Shown in pieces: positions 37,301 to 50,295 of a DNA stretch of 64,000 nt. How positions within the stretch are numbered: the first letter of the stretch is position 1; each line of letters begins with the position of its first letter. The position numbers and the translations under genes were made by a program. The notes beneath the pieces were generated by a model. It was not told where the DNA came from. It saw only the letters and a program-made list of their open reading frames with translations, and made no database searches. The DNA is from Lyophyllum atratum (lineage: Eukaryota; Basidiomycota; Agaricomycetes; Agaricales; Lyophyllaceae), in NCBI GenBank assembly GCA_014905825.1, contig JACGCN010000004.1, forward strand, positions 682,001 to 746,000. Reading direction: 5' to 3'.

Positions 37301-40300
37301 TGAGAGTCAGGACACCATCTTGCTCGCAGAGGGAATTGAGACGATCAAGAACAGATGGATTACAAAGGTTGGCACCGTCCATGAGTAGCCAGTGTCCATG
37401 TTTCATTGCTTGGACTAGTGGACCGTCGACCCATTCGAAACGACCAACGGCGTCAGGAGTGGCAAGAAGGCTGTCAATCTTACCCTGTAGTGTCAACGTG
37501 TTATTGAGGAGCCGGATCTCCGCGAGACTTTCGGAAGCCATCTGAAGTAAAGCCTGCAGGGGAGTCGGCGCTTCCCTAGCCTTCCGCAACCTGTGCACTT
37601 GATTTTGATGGACTTTTGAGCCCGTAGTTGACCGAAGTTGGTCGTCCAAGAGGGATAGCACATCGTCTACCAAAGCTAAAGCGTGTCCGGTTAGGTCTAC
37701 CTGTTCAAAACTGCCTAGGATATCCATGGCGTCCGTAGCACTGTTGATGGAAATTTCTTGAAGTGTGTTCCCGTGAAATGCGCCAGGACCCTCACTACCT
37801 CAGTCTTTCCGCTGTTCCTTTGACCTGTTAGGATGGCGAGCCAAGATTGGGAGACGCAATGACCGATGGATTCCAGTACTGATAGCTGCATCTTCAGGAC
37901 GCGCCCCGCCGGCGATAGAGAGGCCATGTTTCTGCGCTGGGTAAGGAAGTGGCCCACTTGCATGTAGCGATGAGATATCGTTAGATGAGGAGAATCTCCG
38001 GATGGTTTTGTGGTAGTTGAAAACACTCCATCGAACAACAAACGAGCTTGGTTGCGATCCTCTTCGGTCCGGAAGCGATGGAGGTAGATAGTGCGAAGAT
38101 GTTCAGAGGGATGGAGGGGTGAAGTGGGAGCACGAAGGAGGGTACCCCAGCGAATCACATCGCGCAGGTTGAATTCCCACGGGCTTCCCTCTCTGGCGAA
38201 TCTACGCTGCATGCCGACTGCCAACTGAAGCTGCATGTTGTACGAAATCATGTCTCGAATCACGGTCACGTCGAGGTCGGGGAATATGTGCTGACAGACC
38301 ATGAGGAGGTCACTGGGCGATAACTCCTCTACATAGACCTTGGTAAACCGATTGACGAAGGACTTTGGGAGTCCTTTGCGTCCGCCGCCCTGATTGAGAG
38401 GATTCTGGGCCGCGAAGATCCGGAAAGAGGGATGCTTAATGAAAGAACGGCCAAGTTCGGGTATATAAACTGTTCCTCGATGATCAAGGATTGCGTTGAG
38501 TCCCTCAAGAACGGCCTGGGGTGCAAGATTCATCTCGTCAAGAAGAACCCAATGACCGTCCTGCAACGCCTTCAAGAACTCCGCGTCTTTCCAAGCAAAC
38601 TCCCCTGGACCTCCACCTTCTACGGGAAGGTCGGACCCGAACAAATCAATGAGATCCGTCTGATCTGAAAGATTGATTCGACATAATTCATGTCCAGATA
38701 TGTTGGCAAGCGCTGTGACGAGACTCGTTTTTCCAACGCCTGGACTGCCTTCAAGAAGGATTGGTTTCGAGACTTGGCAAGCTCTGACAACACGCATGGC
38801 ATTGTCTTGGGTGGTCGGAGCCTGGAGATTGAAGATATGGGCAGCCGTTCCTTTGGGTCCCTTGGGGATGGAGAAGGACCCGAATTGAATAGACGCAGAT
38901 GGATCGTGGGAGGGGACGACCGCGAACAGGGTATCTCGATCAGGGAGAGGAATGATATCCATCAGCCTCGACATTGCATCGTCTTTGAGTTGCTGCAGGC
39001 CCTCTCTGCTGTAGCCCGATAGTTGTGGGAGCGAACCAAGGCCGTCAAGGAACGTCATGTGAGCGGCATGGTGCTAAAAATGGTCTGGTAAGTATGCATT
39101 TGAAGAGAAATAAGTGCAATACGCACGAATAGCTCATCTGCGGGTATACCTTCCGGACTCTCGGTTCGATATGCAGAGTTAGTGAAAATTACCCAAGCCT
39201 GTAAGAAAGGGAAGTCAAGCCAGTCAGTCACGACGCGCGGCGAGGAGATTCCCAAAGTTTGAACGCACCAGAATATCTCGTAAGCTCATCAAAGAGCGAT
39301 CGCCAACACGAGAGCAGAGCCACTCCACGAAATCGAGCAGAGGCAAAGTATACTGCTTCAGAGCCTCGTGCTTCCAGAGATTCCCCACAATCAACTCCAA
39401 ATCGTATCGATCCTCAACACGCGGAACCCAGATTTCCGTGAACCGATTGCGTAAGGCAGGCGAAAGCTCCTTCTTCCCGTAATCACCACCGGGATTCATG
39501 GTGGCAATGAGTTTGAAGTGGTCGTGGGCCCTGATGGCAGGGTGCACGAACTCATCTCCGCCTCCCTTTTCGGCAAGTACGATCGTCCTGCCCGGCTCAA
39601 GAACGCTATTGAGGCGCTCCAACACGGAGTCATCCGCGAGCGAGATTTCGTCGAGGAGGAAGACGTCCCCATTGCGCATGGCCTCGACAAGGGGTCCGTC
39701 GTGCCATTCAAAGATGGACTGAAGCTGCAGTAGCTTGGTCTGGACGACTTGGATGCGAGATTGGTATTCCGAAGACAAGGAGGTGGTTTTGAGAACCTTG
39801 TTCAATGTGGTGGCGAGACCATCGAATGATTTAGGGATGTCGACGATTCCGATGTCGTGGAAGATCTCCAACGTTTCCCTGAAAACCTCAGCTTCCCTCG
39901 TGCTGCGATTGCGAAGCGGTCGAAGGCCACCAATGAGATCAGCAGTCTCCGTATTTTGATGACAATTCAACCCGTGAAGGCGCTGAGAAGTGCTATCCGC
40001 AAAAACCTGGCACACCGATGTCTTACCAGCTCCGGTCTCTCCAACAAGCAGAACAGGCTCATTGAATCGGAGAGCCCTAGAAACCAGCGTGAAGAGCCGC
40101 TGCATCGCATTGGTCCAGATGACATCGGAGGACGTGGGCAGAGGGCAACCAAGGAACGACGCAACATCAACATCAGGTCTGTGGATGTTGTACATGACAC
40201 CCTCATCGATCTTCACATTCATGATGGATTCGATCACCTCCTTCACCACCACTTTATCATCCTCGCGCCGAGCACGTTCCGCCAACAGCATGTATCCATT

Positions 40301-43300
40301 CTCCGCCAGTTCCTGATACCCAACTGCATCCCTGCCTGCCCACCGGAAGAGGTCACGGAGCGTAGCGAATCCCTGTTTACTCTCAAACACCCGACTGGAT
40401 TGACGCCGCTTCTGGAGTTCGTGGAAGACGCTAACGATGCGTTTCCCGTAGGACGGAGCGATTTGGCATCGCTGGCAAAGGATAGTTTCCAGCTCGATCT
40501 GGGGCACGTCTTCGAAATGGACTTCTAGGAAACGGTTGCGGAATGCTCGCGACAGGACCTTCCGCCCTGCATACAGCCCAGGAGGATTTTGCGTGGCGAA
40601 GAGCATGAAATGAGGATGGGGCTTGACGACCTCCTGAGTTTCAGGGATGACGAGCTCGCGATTGTCATCGAGCAGCCGATTGAGAGCTTCCAGAACGTCC
40701 GTTGGGGCCAAGTTGAGCTCATCGAGCACGATCCAGTCGCCATTACGAAGGGCACGAACTAGCAGCCCATCCCTGAATACAAGCTTCCCAGTCTGGGGAT
40801 CTGAGACATAAGAGCCGATATATTCTTGGATATCGGTGTGCTCGTGGTTGTTGATGCGGATGAACTGATGTCCAGTACGTTTGGCAAGGTACTCGACTGA
40901 ACTGGTCTTTCCGCTCGAGGTCGGGCCTTCGATCAAGATAGGGAATCTCCGAGTGAGTATTATCCTCGCCAGATCAATGAGTTTGGTTTCCACCGACGGC
41001 GTCATGATGTACTCGTCTACTGGGTCTTCCAACAAAGGTCCTCTCTCGAGATAAAAGGGGCCGAATTTGATGAACTCCTCCGCAGAGCGGGAGTGGGGGA
41101 CTTGCGGCTCCTTGGTCAACATGGATCGTGGATTTTTCACACCAGCCAGGAGATGCTTCTGAGCCAGGGTCGTAACGAGCTCTGCACTTGGCGCATCAAG
41201 GACCATCGTGAAGGCCATCAAACATCCCTCCCAGATCGCTCGTCGAAGACCAAACATGCTCGCTGTGTCGGATGCGAAGGTGAGGGCACGGGCAAGTGTG
41301 CGCATGCTGTAGTGCGGCCGGTGGTTGGAGCCGTCTGCAATCTGACGCTTCTCAGCGAGGTCTTTGACAGCAGCGTAGAACTCTGCGACGTTCATGATGG
41401 CCCCTTTGTCACCCACAGCGTTGGCGCCTATGTACTGGCTGACGATGCTGAGCAGAGTATCTTTGTCCGCATCTGGCGGAGGAACATCGATCTCGGTGAA
41501 CCGTGAACGAATATTGGGAGGAAGATCTTTCTTCCCAACGTCTGTCGCTGGATTCATGCAAGCAAAGAGACGAAAGTCGGGATGCCGAGGAATAGGTTCG
41601 AGGGAGCCTTGTTCGGTGAGAGTGATCGATGCAGTCGGACCGTGGAGTAAGCCAGATATGCATTCGAGCGTCTCTGGACTCGCAAGGTTGATTTCGTCGA
41701 GAAGGACCCTGAATAATTGTTGAGCATGTTGACTTTGAGGCAATAAGGTTCGAAATACTCACCAGTCACCAGACCTCAACGCCTTTACCAGCGGACCCTC
41801 AACGAAGCCAAACGCAAACTTCCCTTTGCCCAGAACATGCTGAACCTCGAACTCCTCGACATCACGGACGAATGTGGCCCAACTCCCAGCCGACACATTA
41901 AGCCCAGCGTCTTCAACCTTCCTTCTTTTCCTTGGCGCCTCCTTTTCCATATCCTCCCTGTAAAACACAATCAATATCGTCTCCATCACCGAAAAAAAAC
42001 GGTACGCACCTCTGATCCACAACTCCCTTAGCCTGTATCCTTTCCCTTGCCAACCGACTACTTTCCTTCCACAACCCCACAACCCTCTTCCACTTCCCCT
42101 CCCCAACTGCCTTCCTAACCTCTACCTCAAACTTCTCATTCTTCCTCCGACTAAACGTCCCCCCAAACAGATCCAAAAACCTCTGCTGCAGCGCCGCCCC
42201 CGGCACCCTCGCGTCCACCGGCTTAAACCCACCCAACAAATCCGACGACTCCGTTTGGTGCGACAAATTCAACGAAATCAAGGGCCGCCTCAGCACCCCC
42301 GCCAAGTGCGTCACGACACTAGTCTTCCCCGTTCCCGTCTCACCGGTAAGAAGAACCGGCTCCGCCAGCGCCACAGCCGTCGCGATCCGTGAAAGCAACA
42401 ACACCGCCGGCCTATGCATCGCGAAAGGCCTCAACACAGGCTGCTTAATCCCCATCTTCGTCTGCCGGGCCGGAAGATGTGTGCGCCCTATACGTGCAGC
42501 GGTGACCGTGCCATTGACGTCCTTCTCCAAATCAAAGTGGGGCGTGCGACCGGAGAGCACCCAGGCGCGACGGTCGGGGTCGAGGCCGAGGTGGTCTGCG
42601 ATGACGTGCGCGATGGCGTCGAAGTGGGCGCGGGCGCTGGCGGTGAGGGTGCCGGCAGCCGAAGAAGACGTCGCGGGCTTCGAGGTACATGTCTTCGCGG
42701 AGAGTGGGGTTGGGGAAGATGGAGGAGAGGGGGATACCGGTGTCCATGTCCATGTCCATGGGTTGGTGGGAGGACGGGAGGAGCCTCTGGACGCGGATGC
42801 AGAATTTTTCGAGCTCGCGGAGACCGATGTCGCGCGTTGATGCAGCGGAGCCGAGAGCTTTGACAGAGTCCCAAAGACGGATGAGAGCAAGCGTTGCACT
42901 GCCCGCCAATCGAGGGAAACGCGAGTCTAGGATGGTACGTAACTCCTCTGGTGTCGGAGACGATATGACCACCTCGTGGAACTTGTGTGCTCCAAAGAAC
43001 ACAGGGGCTGTGAAAGTCCCATTCCTTGACGGTAAGGTTGACCTCGTTGCGAATAGCGCAAAGCTATCGGCAGCGACAACACGTCCACGACTTGGAACCC
43101 GAAGGGATGCACGGCCGCCGATCCATTTACCCAGCTTGAGAGACTCGACGAGGGGCTTAATCACGCCGAGGACTTCGTTGCTTCCTCGGTCTACGTCCTC
43201 GAAGACAACCCACTTGCCTTCCCGCATGGCTCTGACAAGAACACCTTCTCTCCACTCAAACGTTCCTGGCTGTGTTGGTGAAGACACATAAGACCCAAGA

Positions 43301-44491
43301 AGGGCCCGGGGGTCCAATGATGTATCAGCCAAATGGATCGTGACAATTTGGTTTTTGACGCCTGTGTGGATACGCTCGGCGAGGTGGGAAAGGAAAAGTG
43401 ATTTTCCAGACGAGGGAGGCGATGTAATGAGGGTGGGAAGACGAAGAGATATGTGGAAGGCGAGTGACTGAAGGCCTTTGACCGCAGTCGGGGTGGGTAT
43501 CAGGTTGGAAGTCGGGATGTTAAGGGGGCCAGGTGTTTGGAGAAGGAAGACACCATGTATGTTGACAATATGTGAGCTAGAAAGACGATAAACAAAGTTT
43601 TTTTAACAGAGGGAAGATGCGACAGTACCTGAGCTCTGAGGGTTGGATTGGCGAAAATGATTCTCCTTCGCCCACATCGTAGTAGCCATGGTCCTCCTGG
43701 GCAATTTTTTCTCGCGTGTCCTTGACGCGCTGTAATTCAACCACAGGCATAATCCACCCATCCACCTCTTTTCTGCTTCCATCTACATCCGTCCCATATT
43801 CCATCTGGCAATCGACCCCATATGGCTCCCCAAGAACCTCTTTTTCCATCACTTCCCGTTCTGCCTCTCCCATGCCGCTCTGGAGGGCATAACAACGTAT
43901 AGCAAGAAGTCGGACACCGTTGTCTAGGTGAGGAGTCCATATTAGATTTGATAATGGAGATAGTGACCAGATAAGCAAGTTCGGTAGTTCGCGATTCGCC
44001 CTGAGGATCCGGTAGTAGGCGAGGAGCAGACGCTGAAGGCGAGGCACATCAATGGAAAGAGGAGAGGGTGTGGTATTTATGAAGGCCAATGGCCCTTCAG
44101 CAAATGTGGGTGTGGTCAATATCCGATATAGCATCCTGGAGCTCTGTCAGCAGGTGAAAAGACGAGATAAGGCAACGACGTACGGGAACAACTCCTCATG
44201 ATTTTCTAGCAGAAGACACAACGCCACCAATTGGTCTTCTGAATTTTCTTGGTCCTCCAACCATCGCGCACAAAGATCGAAGAGGATGGGGCGATAGAGA
44301 GTTGCGATGGTTAGGGTGAAAGCTGGTAACTCGAGGAGCCGGGATAGGGTTGCCAATAATTCTTTTGTAGATGTAGCACTGAGCAAATCCGACGCGTATT
44401 TTGATGAGTGTGGAACGGTCGACAGCAGGGCTGTAGTCTGTCGCCGTAGGTTGATGGACAGTGGGTCATGAATAACACTGCAGGATGCCAT
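28370..44491 (-). CDS. MDN1: Midasin, giant AAA ATPase of 60S ribosome assembly
   Basis: About 16 kb on the minus strand from the ATG at 44491 to the stop at 28370, roughly 5,000 residues with about 15-20 short introns. Six AAA modules are visible by their Walker A motifs: PPSSGKS (about 43410), GETGTGKTS (42340), GPTSSGKTSS (40920), GETGAGKTS (40035), GSPGVGKTS (38740), GQRNSGKTE (37815). A long helical linker follows (36,600-31,600), then an Asp/Glu-rich stretch (about 31,050-29,500) and a C-terminal MIDAS domain with IAIDDSRSM (about 29,040), the DxSxS metal site that grips Ytm1 and Rsa4 during pre-60S remodelling in the nucleolus and nucleoplasm. Two places need a one-base change to keep the frame: 42655-42663 and 37770-37772. 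The gene is essential in yeast, so these are more likely sequence errors than true breaks. Confidence 0.93.
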
Positions 44492-45200
44492 CTTTTAACG
44501 AGTCTAGATCACGAAGCAGAACGAATTCCCCGGCTTTGTGTCACTGAAATAAAACAGTCAGTATGAGTGGTGTGTTTAGGAATACGGCAGAAAACACCTT
44601 TATACGAAGAGCAGTCGATTCGTAAAGTGAGCAACAATGTTGGTGTAGTACCAGATAAAAGTTTTGAGGCCAAAGTATTTTCAGGGTCACGCGCAACAAT
44701 TTTTGTTTGTCTTTGTTGGCGCTGCCAAACAACTGAACACGTCTCGGCCTCAGCGGCACAACCAGTAGCACCCAGTATCGCAAGCACTCCGCAAGCAAGC
44801 ACCTCCCGCCCAAGCACCGACAGAGAACGGTAGAGATAGGGGTGTTTCGGTAAGATGCGGCCTGAGACGTTGTATTCACCCTCTGCTATCCTCCAATATG
44901 AAAAGTCTACAATTTTAAATTCTTGGCACTGATCCGCTCTCCCTCCCCGACTCACATGAGCAGCAGCCCTCATGACCGCGATCCCAACAGACACAGCGCG
45001 TACCACCTTCAGACAGGAATACATCGGCCAATGGGGCCATCTATTAGGCAGGGCCATCACATGGCAACCTGATAAGCATATGGTTCAAGCCCCCTGGTTG
45101 CCCCCGACCTCCATGCATCACTTGCTGACGTACTAATCGGCTGCCAGCCATTACTCCTTAAAAGCTCCCCGATTGAAACACGACCTTCCTTGTCGCCGAG
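44492..45200. other. Divergent promoter region, MDN1 / GH20
   Basis: About 700 bp between two divergent starts. A 183-codon minus-strand frame at 44509-45060 lies here, but it has no domain or codon pattern that persuades me. No RNA gene seen. Confidence 0.4.
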
Positions 45201-47408
45201 ATGTTGCCCCTCGTTGCGCTATCTGTCCTCCTCGCAGTGTCGCCAACCCTCGCCGTTTGGCCTGTACCGCGTCAATATACCACGGGAACCACGCCCCTCC
45301 GTCTTTCGCCCTCCTTCTCGATCAAGCTTTCTGGTGTCGACCATGCCCCTCAGGATCTCGTAGCTGCCGTCGCCCGTGCATCCGACCAGCTGCATAATGA
45401 CAAGCTCCAAGCCCTCGTCCCCGACCGCGGAGCATCCTCGGCAAAAGTCATTCACGGCGCGAAGGCGCTTAGCTCGCTCACGCTCAGCCTGTCAAGCAAA
45501 GGCAAAGCTAAGAGCATTTCCGAAGAAGCCATTGTCGACATCGAGTCCCGTGTCGAGGGCTACACGCTCACTATCCCCGCAGATGGATCTGCCGCGTCTT
45601 TGACGGCCAACTCCACTTTGGGCCTCTTCCGTGGTCTGACGACCTTTGGCCAACTCTGGTATGAGTGGGATGGCACCACCTATACACTCGAGGCGCCCTT
45701 CGACATCGTCGATTCTCCTGCTTATGTGCGTTGTCAACCACTCTCTCAAGGCCCCGTGACCGTTTCTGATCATTGAACAGCCTTACCGTGGGCTTATGCT
45801 GGATACCGCCAGGAATTTGTATGTTCTTTCTCTTTCCAAGCCTACGCGGTCCCTCACACTTTATAGCTTCCCCGTCGCAGATATCAAACGTACCCTCGAT
45901 GCTATGAGTTGGGTCAAGGTAATTTACCACGATTTCACCTATGACATACGAATTGACGCGTCCCTAGATCAACACCCTCCACTGGCACGTCGTGGACTCC
46001 CAATCTTTCCCACTGGTCGTCCCAGGCTTCACCGAACTCTCCAAAAATGGTGCCTATTCCGCCTCCCAGGTGTACACCCCCAGCGACGTGAAGGACATCG
46101 TTCAGTATGCAGCTGCAGTATGTCTACGCGTTTCTTCCTCCGACAAAATTACTCAGCCCTCCTTAATAGCGTGGCATCGACGTCATGGCGGAGATCGATA
46201 CCCCAGGCCATACCTCGGTCATCGCAAAGACTCACCCCGAGCACATCGCGTGCTTCGAGGCGTCCCCCTGGACCCAGTTTGCCAACGGTGCATAACGCGT
46301 CCATTATAGGTCCCTTGCATCGACTTACCTCTTATAAATTATCCAGAACCCCCTGCAGGCCAGCTCCGCCTTGCATCACCCTCAACCACCAACTTCACCA
46401 CCTCCCTTCTCAAAGCCGCTGCCTCCATGTTCCCCTCGAAACTCTTCAGCACTGGCGGTGACGAGCTCAACGCGAACTGCTATGATAAGGATGCTGCTAC
46501 CCAGACTGACCTTGGTGAGTCAACTGCGTGAAGATCGTTTTGGGTGACATAGGCCCATTAATGCGCCCTCGTACAATAGCTGCTCAGAAGAAGACCCTGG
46601 AGCAGGCTCTAGACACCTTCACCCAGGCCACCCACAAGGGCCTGAGAGAGGTCGGCAAGAGAGCTGTTGTCTGGGAAGAGATGGTTATCGACCACCCTGT
46701 CACCCTCGCCAACGATACCATCGCCTTGTACGTTATTGTCTGTCGCCTTCTGATCCCGGCCCCTCTAACCTCGCGATAGGGTCTGGATCTCCTCTGAGCA
46801 CGTCGCCTCCGTCGCACAGAAGGGGCACAAACTGATTCACGCTGCCTCTGACTACTTCTACCTCGACTGCGGTGGTGGCGGCTGGGTCGGACAGAACGTC
46901 TTGGGCAACAGCTGGTGTGACCCTTTCAAGACCTGGCAGAAGGTATGTGCTGTCTATACATCGGTCCATCACACGCTTATTTTCTCTTTCTTTAGTCTTA
47001 CTCCTTCAACCCGACGGCGAATCTGACCGCCGAGCAGAGCAAGCTTGTTCTTGGAGGTATGCCAACGCTGTACCCTGTCCTCGCTGACCCTCACTGAGAG
47101 AATCTGCTGTAGGCCAACACCTCCTTTGGACCGAACAGTCTGGCCCGTCAAACCTCGACCCCGTCGTCTGGCCACGCGCCGCGTCCTCCGCCGAGGTTCG
47201 TCCCTTTCGCCTTCCTCTCTGCTAGCACTCTTGCTGATGCGTCCACGAATTGTAGCTATTCTGGTCAGGCCCCGGCGGTGACGTTGGCAAAGCGCTTCCG
47301 AGGCTGCATGCCCTTGCATTCCGCTTCCAGCAGCGTGGCGTCAAGGCGATCAACTTGCAGCCTTTGTGGTGTGCGTTGAACGCTGGGAAGTGCGATTTGA
47401 ATGCGTAA
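45201..47408 (+). CDS. Secreted beta-N-acetylhexosaminidase (GH20)
   Basis: Eleven exons in phase give 552 residues: 45201-45725, 45781-45818, 45867-45918, 45968-46117, 46170-46287, 46347-46514, 46580-46727, 46780-46942, 46996-47056, 47113-47195, 47256-47408. Signal peptide MLPLVALSVLLAVSPTLA, then VWPVPRQYTTG. An N-terminal GH20b domain includes LGLFRGLTTFGQLWYEWDG. The TIM barrel has YRGLMLDTARNFFP, LHWHVVDSQSFP, VMAEIDTPGHT and the catalytic Asp-Glu pair in FSTGGDELN, then VWEEMV, YLDCGGGGWVG and GGQHLLWTEQ. It removes terminal N-acetylglucosamine from chitooligosaccharides, in cell-wall turnover or chitin use. Length and order are those of fungal enzymes; nothing is missing. Confidence 0.93.
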
Positions 47409-47525
47409 GGGGTATTAGTGACGATTTAATTATTATGGATAGTGGGGATTGTGTTGTTGAACATGTAGCTCGCGTATATTTGGGGCAAGATAATAATACA
47501 CATGGAGTCCCATGAAAAGCTGAGC

Positions 47526-48179
47526 CTATGCACATAGCAAAATAAACATATGGGACCAAGGCACGATCATCCCACGAGTTATTGATGATATTCTCCTGTA
47601 AAGTACGATAATCATCGACCATGAGCGTATGCAACTCAACTTGCGACGCGAATGCGGTCCGCCAGACAACTTCGTCATAGTACGGTTTATCTTGTTTGAG
47701 TTCAGATGTGGTGGGTGAGGACGATGATCTCCTCTCCGACTGCAATCTACGCCACAATTGGACGTGGTATTCGGAGGCCGACTGAATCGCAAGTTCGCCT
47801 TTGCTCCTGTTGAGCTTGCTGAAGTCCTCCTGTCTTCCTATCTGATAAGATAATAAATGACGATAAGATGATACATCTAATAATGTGAAAGTCGAATCTC
47901 CGGAGACCAGTATTTACACCTTGTTCTGACCCGAATGTTCAACTGGATTCTGACGCAGCTTGGTTGATCCTTTTTTCTCTGAGCCTTGCTAAACTTCTTG
48001 ACCTCACGCCACCAGGACTGGGAAAGAAGATAAACGTCTCGCTGTGGGGACCTAATGTCTATGAACAAACTGTGCGGTTTCAACGCTGCAACACGCACCT
48101 CCTTCGCTTTTTCCATTAACAGACTTCGTTGACAGGCCCTAGTCAATGCGCTCAAAACTGGCGAATACATACCAAACAC
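47526..48179 (-). CDS. Hypothetical protein, uncertain structure
   Basis: Two minus-strand open blocks that may be exons. The first, from an ATG at 48179, is basic and charged (VKKFSKAQRKKDQ). The second, after a possible acceptor near 47840, reads QEDFSKLNRSKGELAIQSAS and later DEVVWRTAFASQVELHTLM. The second block has amino-acid use like a real protein, but I know no family for it, and the join between the blocks needs a frame that I could not confirm. The frame of the second block runs on into the 3' end of the GH20 gene, so its true end is unknown. Could be a degraded gene. Confidence 0.25.
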
Positions 48180-48246
48180 AGTGACTATCTTTTCCAGTTA
48201 GTCAAATGTATTTATGGTTCTCCACACTGATATGGAAGATCTCATA

Positions 48247-48849
48247 CAGTTTCTGAGAAGTTCGACTTCGGGGATGTGACTATTGAAGCTACAGTCCCTG
48301 ACGGTAACGAAGGCGGTGTGTACGAGGGCCATTTAGAGAGTCGACATACCCTGACTTTCACACCCCCACCCCCTAGCTCGTCGAAACTGGCGATGGTATC
48401 TTTCAAATGGCGATTTTGACGGTATCGTGTACGTGGTTGACCTCGCAGATATCGATACATCAAAATCAGAGCTGAAAAGCCTACTGAACGACGAGATAAT
48501 CACGATACCAATCGTCATCATCGCGCCCAAGTCCGTCTCAGACTTGGATGGTGAAGTCAAATTCGAGTTCGCAGAGGAAGAGTTGAAGGAAAAGTTGGAG
48601 TTCGATCCAGCAAAGGTACGCTAGCGATAATTGGCGCGTTAGAGTCAAGAATTGAAATTCAAGGTGGACTCTTCTTGAGCATGATGACCGAGTTGCATTT
48701 TTCATGTACTTGGTTTCCGAGTCTGGGCATCTTGAAGGGATTGATAAAGGTAAGCCTGTTCAGAGGATCAAGTAACGGTGGACCGGGTTCATCCCTTCGT
48801 CGCTATCATTTCAGCGTTCCAGTGGCTTCTTGATCATCTTCGAGTGTAA
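48247..48849 (+). pseudogene. Sar1/Arf-like small GTPase remnant without P-loop
   Basis: Four blocks join in phase: SEKFDFGDVTIEATVPD; then ARRNWRWYLSNGDFDGIVYV followed by VDLADIDTSKSELKSLLNDE; then after a 64-bp intron DDRVAFFMYLVSESGHLEG; and finally FQWLLDHLRV before a stop at 48847-48849. These line up with Sar1 from the HPTSEEL region through ARRLWRDYF and DGIVFLVDAAD to the C-terminal GFRWLSQY. Sar1 is the COPII-coat GTPase at the ER. Here the P-loop and switch I are absent upstream (in-frame stop, no GxxxxGKT found), DxxGG is reduced, and the guanine-specificity motif NKxD is replaced by APKS. It is either a 5'-truncated pseudogene or a strange, nucleotide-free relative. The splice sites remain intact. 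Confidence 0.6.
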
Positions 48850-50295
48850 ACTGCTGGAAGAGCGCAGGTCAAAGTTTCCGACCTCGATATAGTTGTACTA
48901 GTCGACGGCCGCTTTTCATTGCGAAACTTGTAGTTTCCAAGATGCCTAGCTTCGGTAGCCGTATAATATGAATCTATGAGAATAAGACTGTGCAACTATG
49001 ACATGGATTTTTATGACATGGATTTTCACACTTTAATCGGAATGAAGGTTTTTGAAGGATCTCAGATTTTGGGTGATTTTAGATTTCTAGTTGAGGTTTA
49101 GCATGTTTTGTCCAAGTTCAGATTTCGTGAGATCCAGTGCGGACTTTGAATAATGTGGCCGAGCCTCGCGCCATTCCGACGGCCTGCACAGCCGCCTCGA
49201 CGGCCTTCACAGAGCCAGGAATCGCCTATGAAGGCAATCTCTGATTCCCAAGCCATGCATTCAAGAGGTTAGTCATTTCAGAGATTATAGAACAGTATAT
49301 ACCACAAGGAAATAATTTAGTAGTAGACAGTCTGCAGCAAGTATGATGTCATGTGACTGCGCAACTCGTCGGAATGCGCGGCGACATGATGTCATACATA
49401 CTTCGCGCTCACAAAGTCGCTCTCAGCCACCGTGCGGGAGGGTCTTGCCATTGCCGCTGCTGCTGGGGTGATGCTCACAAAAGGTATGTGGCCCAGTATC
49501 CAAAACCTTACGAAACTGAACCTGAATCAAAAAATAGTTGTTTTGTTTTAAAACTCCGCTCCATGTGCTCAACCTGAACCTGACAGCAACAAACCTTCGA
49601 CCCAAATAAAGGGCGATAAATAATGTCATATGCAACTCTATATTAGTCGGTTCGTCTTTGCTGGCTAACTCGCTGCTACTCAGTACTCAGTACTCAGTAC
49701 TCAGCTTTGTGGTCGTCATGTTGTTGTGGAACTCCTTATCTTATCTGATGAATTCACCCAATGATGGATTGGTTGATTGCTTCCCGCCCCGGGCCGCCAC
49801 CAACGTGCTCGAGTCGACATTATTTGCTTGCGGAGCGTCCGTCGCATCAAGCCACCTTGTACATCCCGAACACACGTTTATCCCCAGCTAGCTCTACAAC
49901 TACCTTTCACACTGCCGACCTCAATGTTCTCGTGCACCACAATGAGCTCTATTGCTGGCATTGATGTGATTCATGCCGTTGAGTCTCAGTCGCCACCTAC
50001 TTCTGCATATTTTTGATAGCTTTGTTTATAGCGCTAGTCGCTGATTTGCGGTCCTAGTCTGTGATTGATAGCAGAAAAGCAACATGGCATGGCTTTTGTA
50101 AAGGCATACAAAGCTCGGCCATGCGACTGGAAATCTCACAGGACTTGATACACACCCGGGGCCCTCTTTGACTGCAACATTGAGGCTGATCCTGCCCTCA
50201 ATCAGGCCAGCTTCGTGCGCACGTTCGCTACGACCACATAAGTAGCCTCGGATTCTTTATTGGTTCACTCTGTTCTTCTCGTGTGACCTATCCCC
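48850..50295. other. Intergenic region with a short tandem repeat
   Basis: About 1.4 kb without a supportable gene. It contains the sequence TGACATGGATTTT twice near 49000-49030 and four copies of a 7-bp unit at 49677-49704. The stretch just before 50296 should be the promoter of the phytase-like gene. Confidence 0.4.
49677..49704. repeat. Short tandem repeat, 7-bp unit x4
   Basis: Four head-to-tail copies of TACTCAG. No gene overlaps it. Confidence 0.85.

Noticed and set aside
37715..37745. A 27-nt GTGCTA..CTAG stretch that could be read as an intron to rescue the MDN1 frame
   Set aside because: Far too short for a spliceosomal intron, and it would remove the conserved NSATDAMDIL segment.
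44509..45060. 183-codon minus-strand frame upstream of MDN1
   Set aside because: Lies in the divergent promoter between MDN1 and GH20, shows no recognisable motif, and overlaps the likely 5' UTR region.
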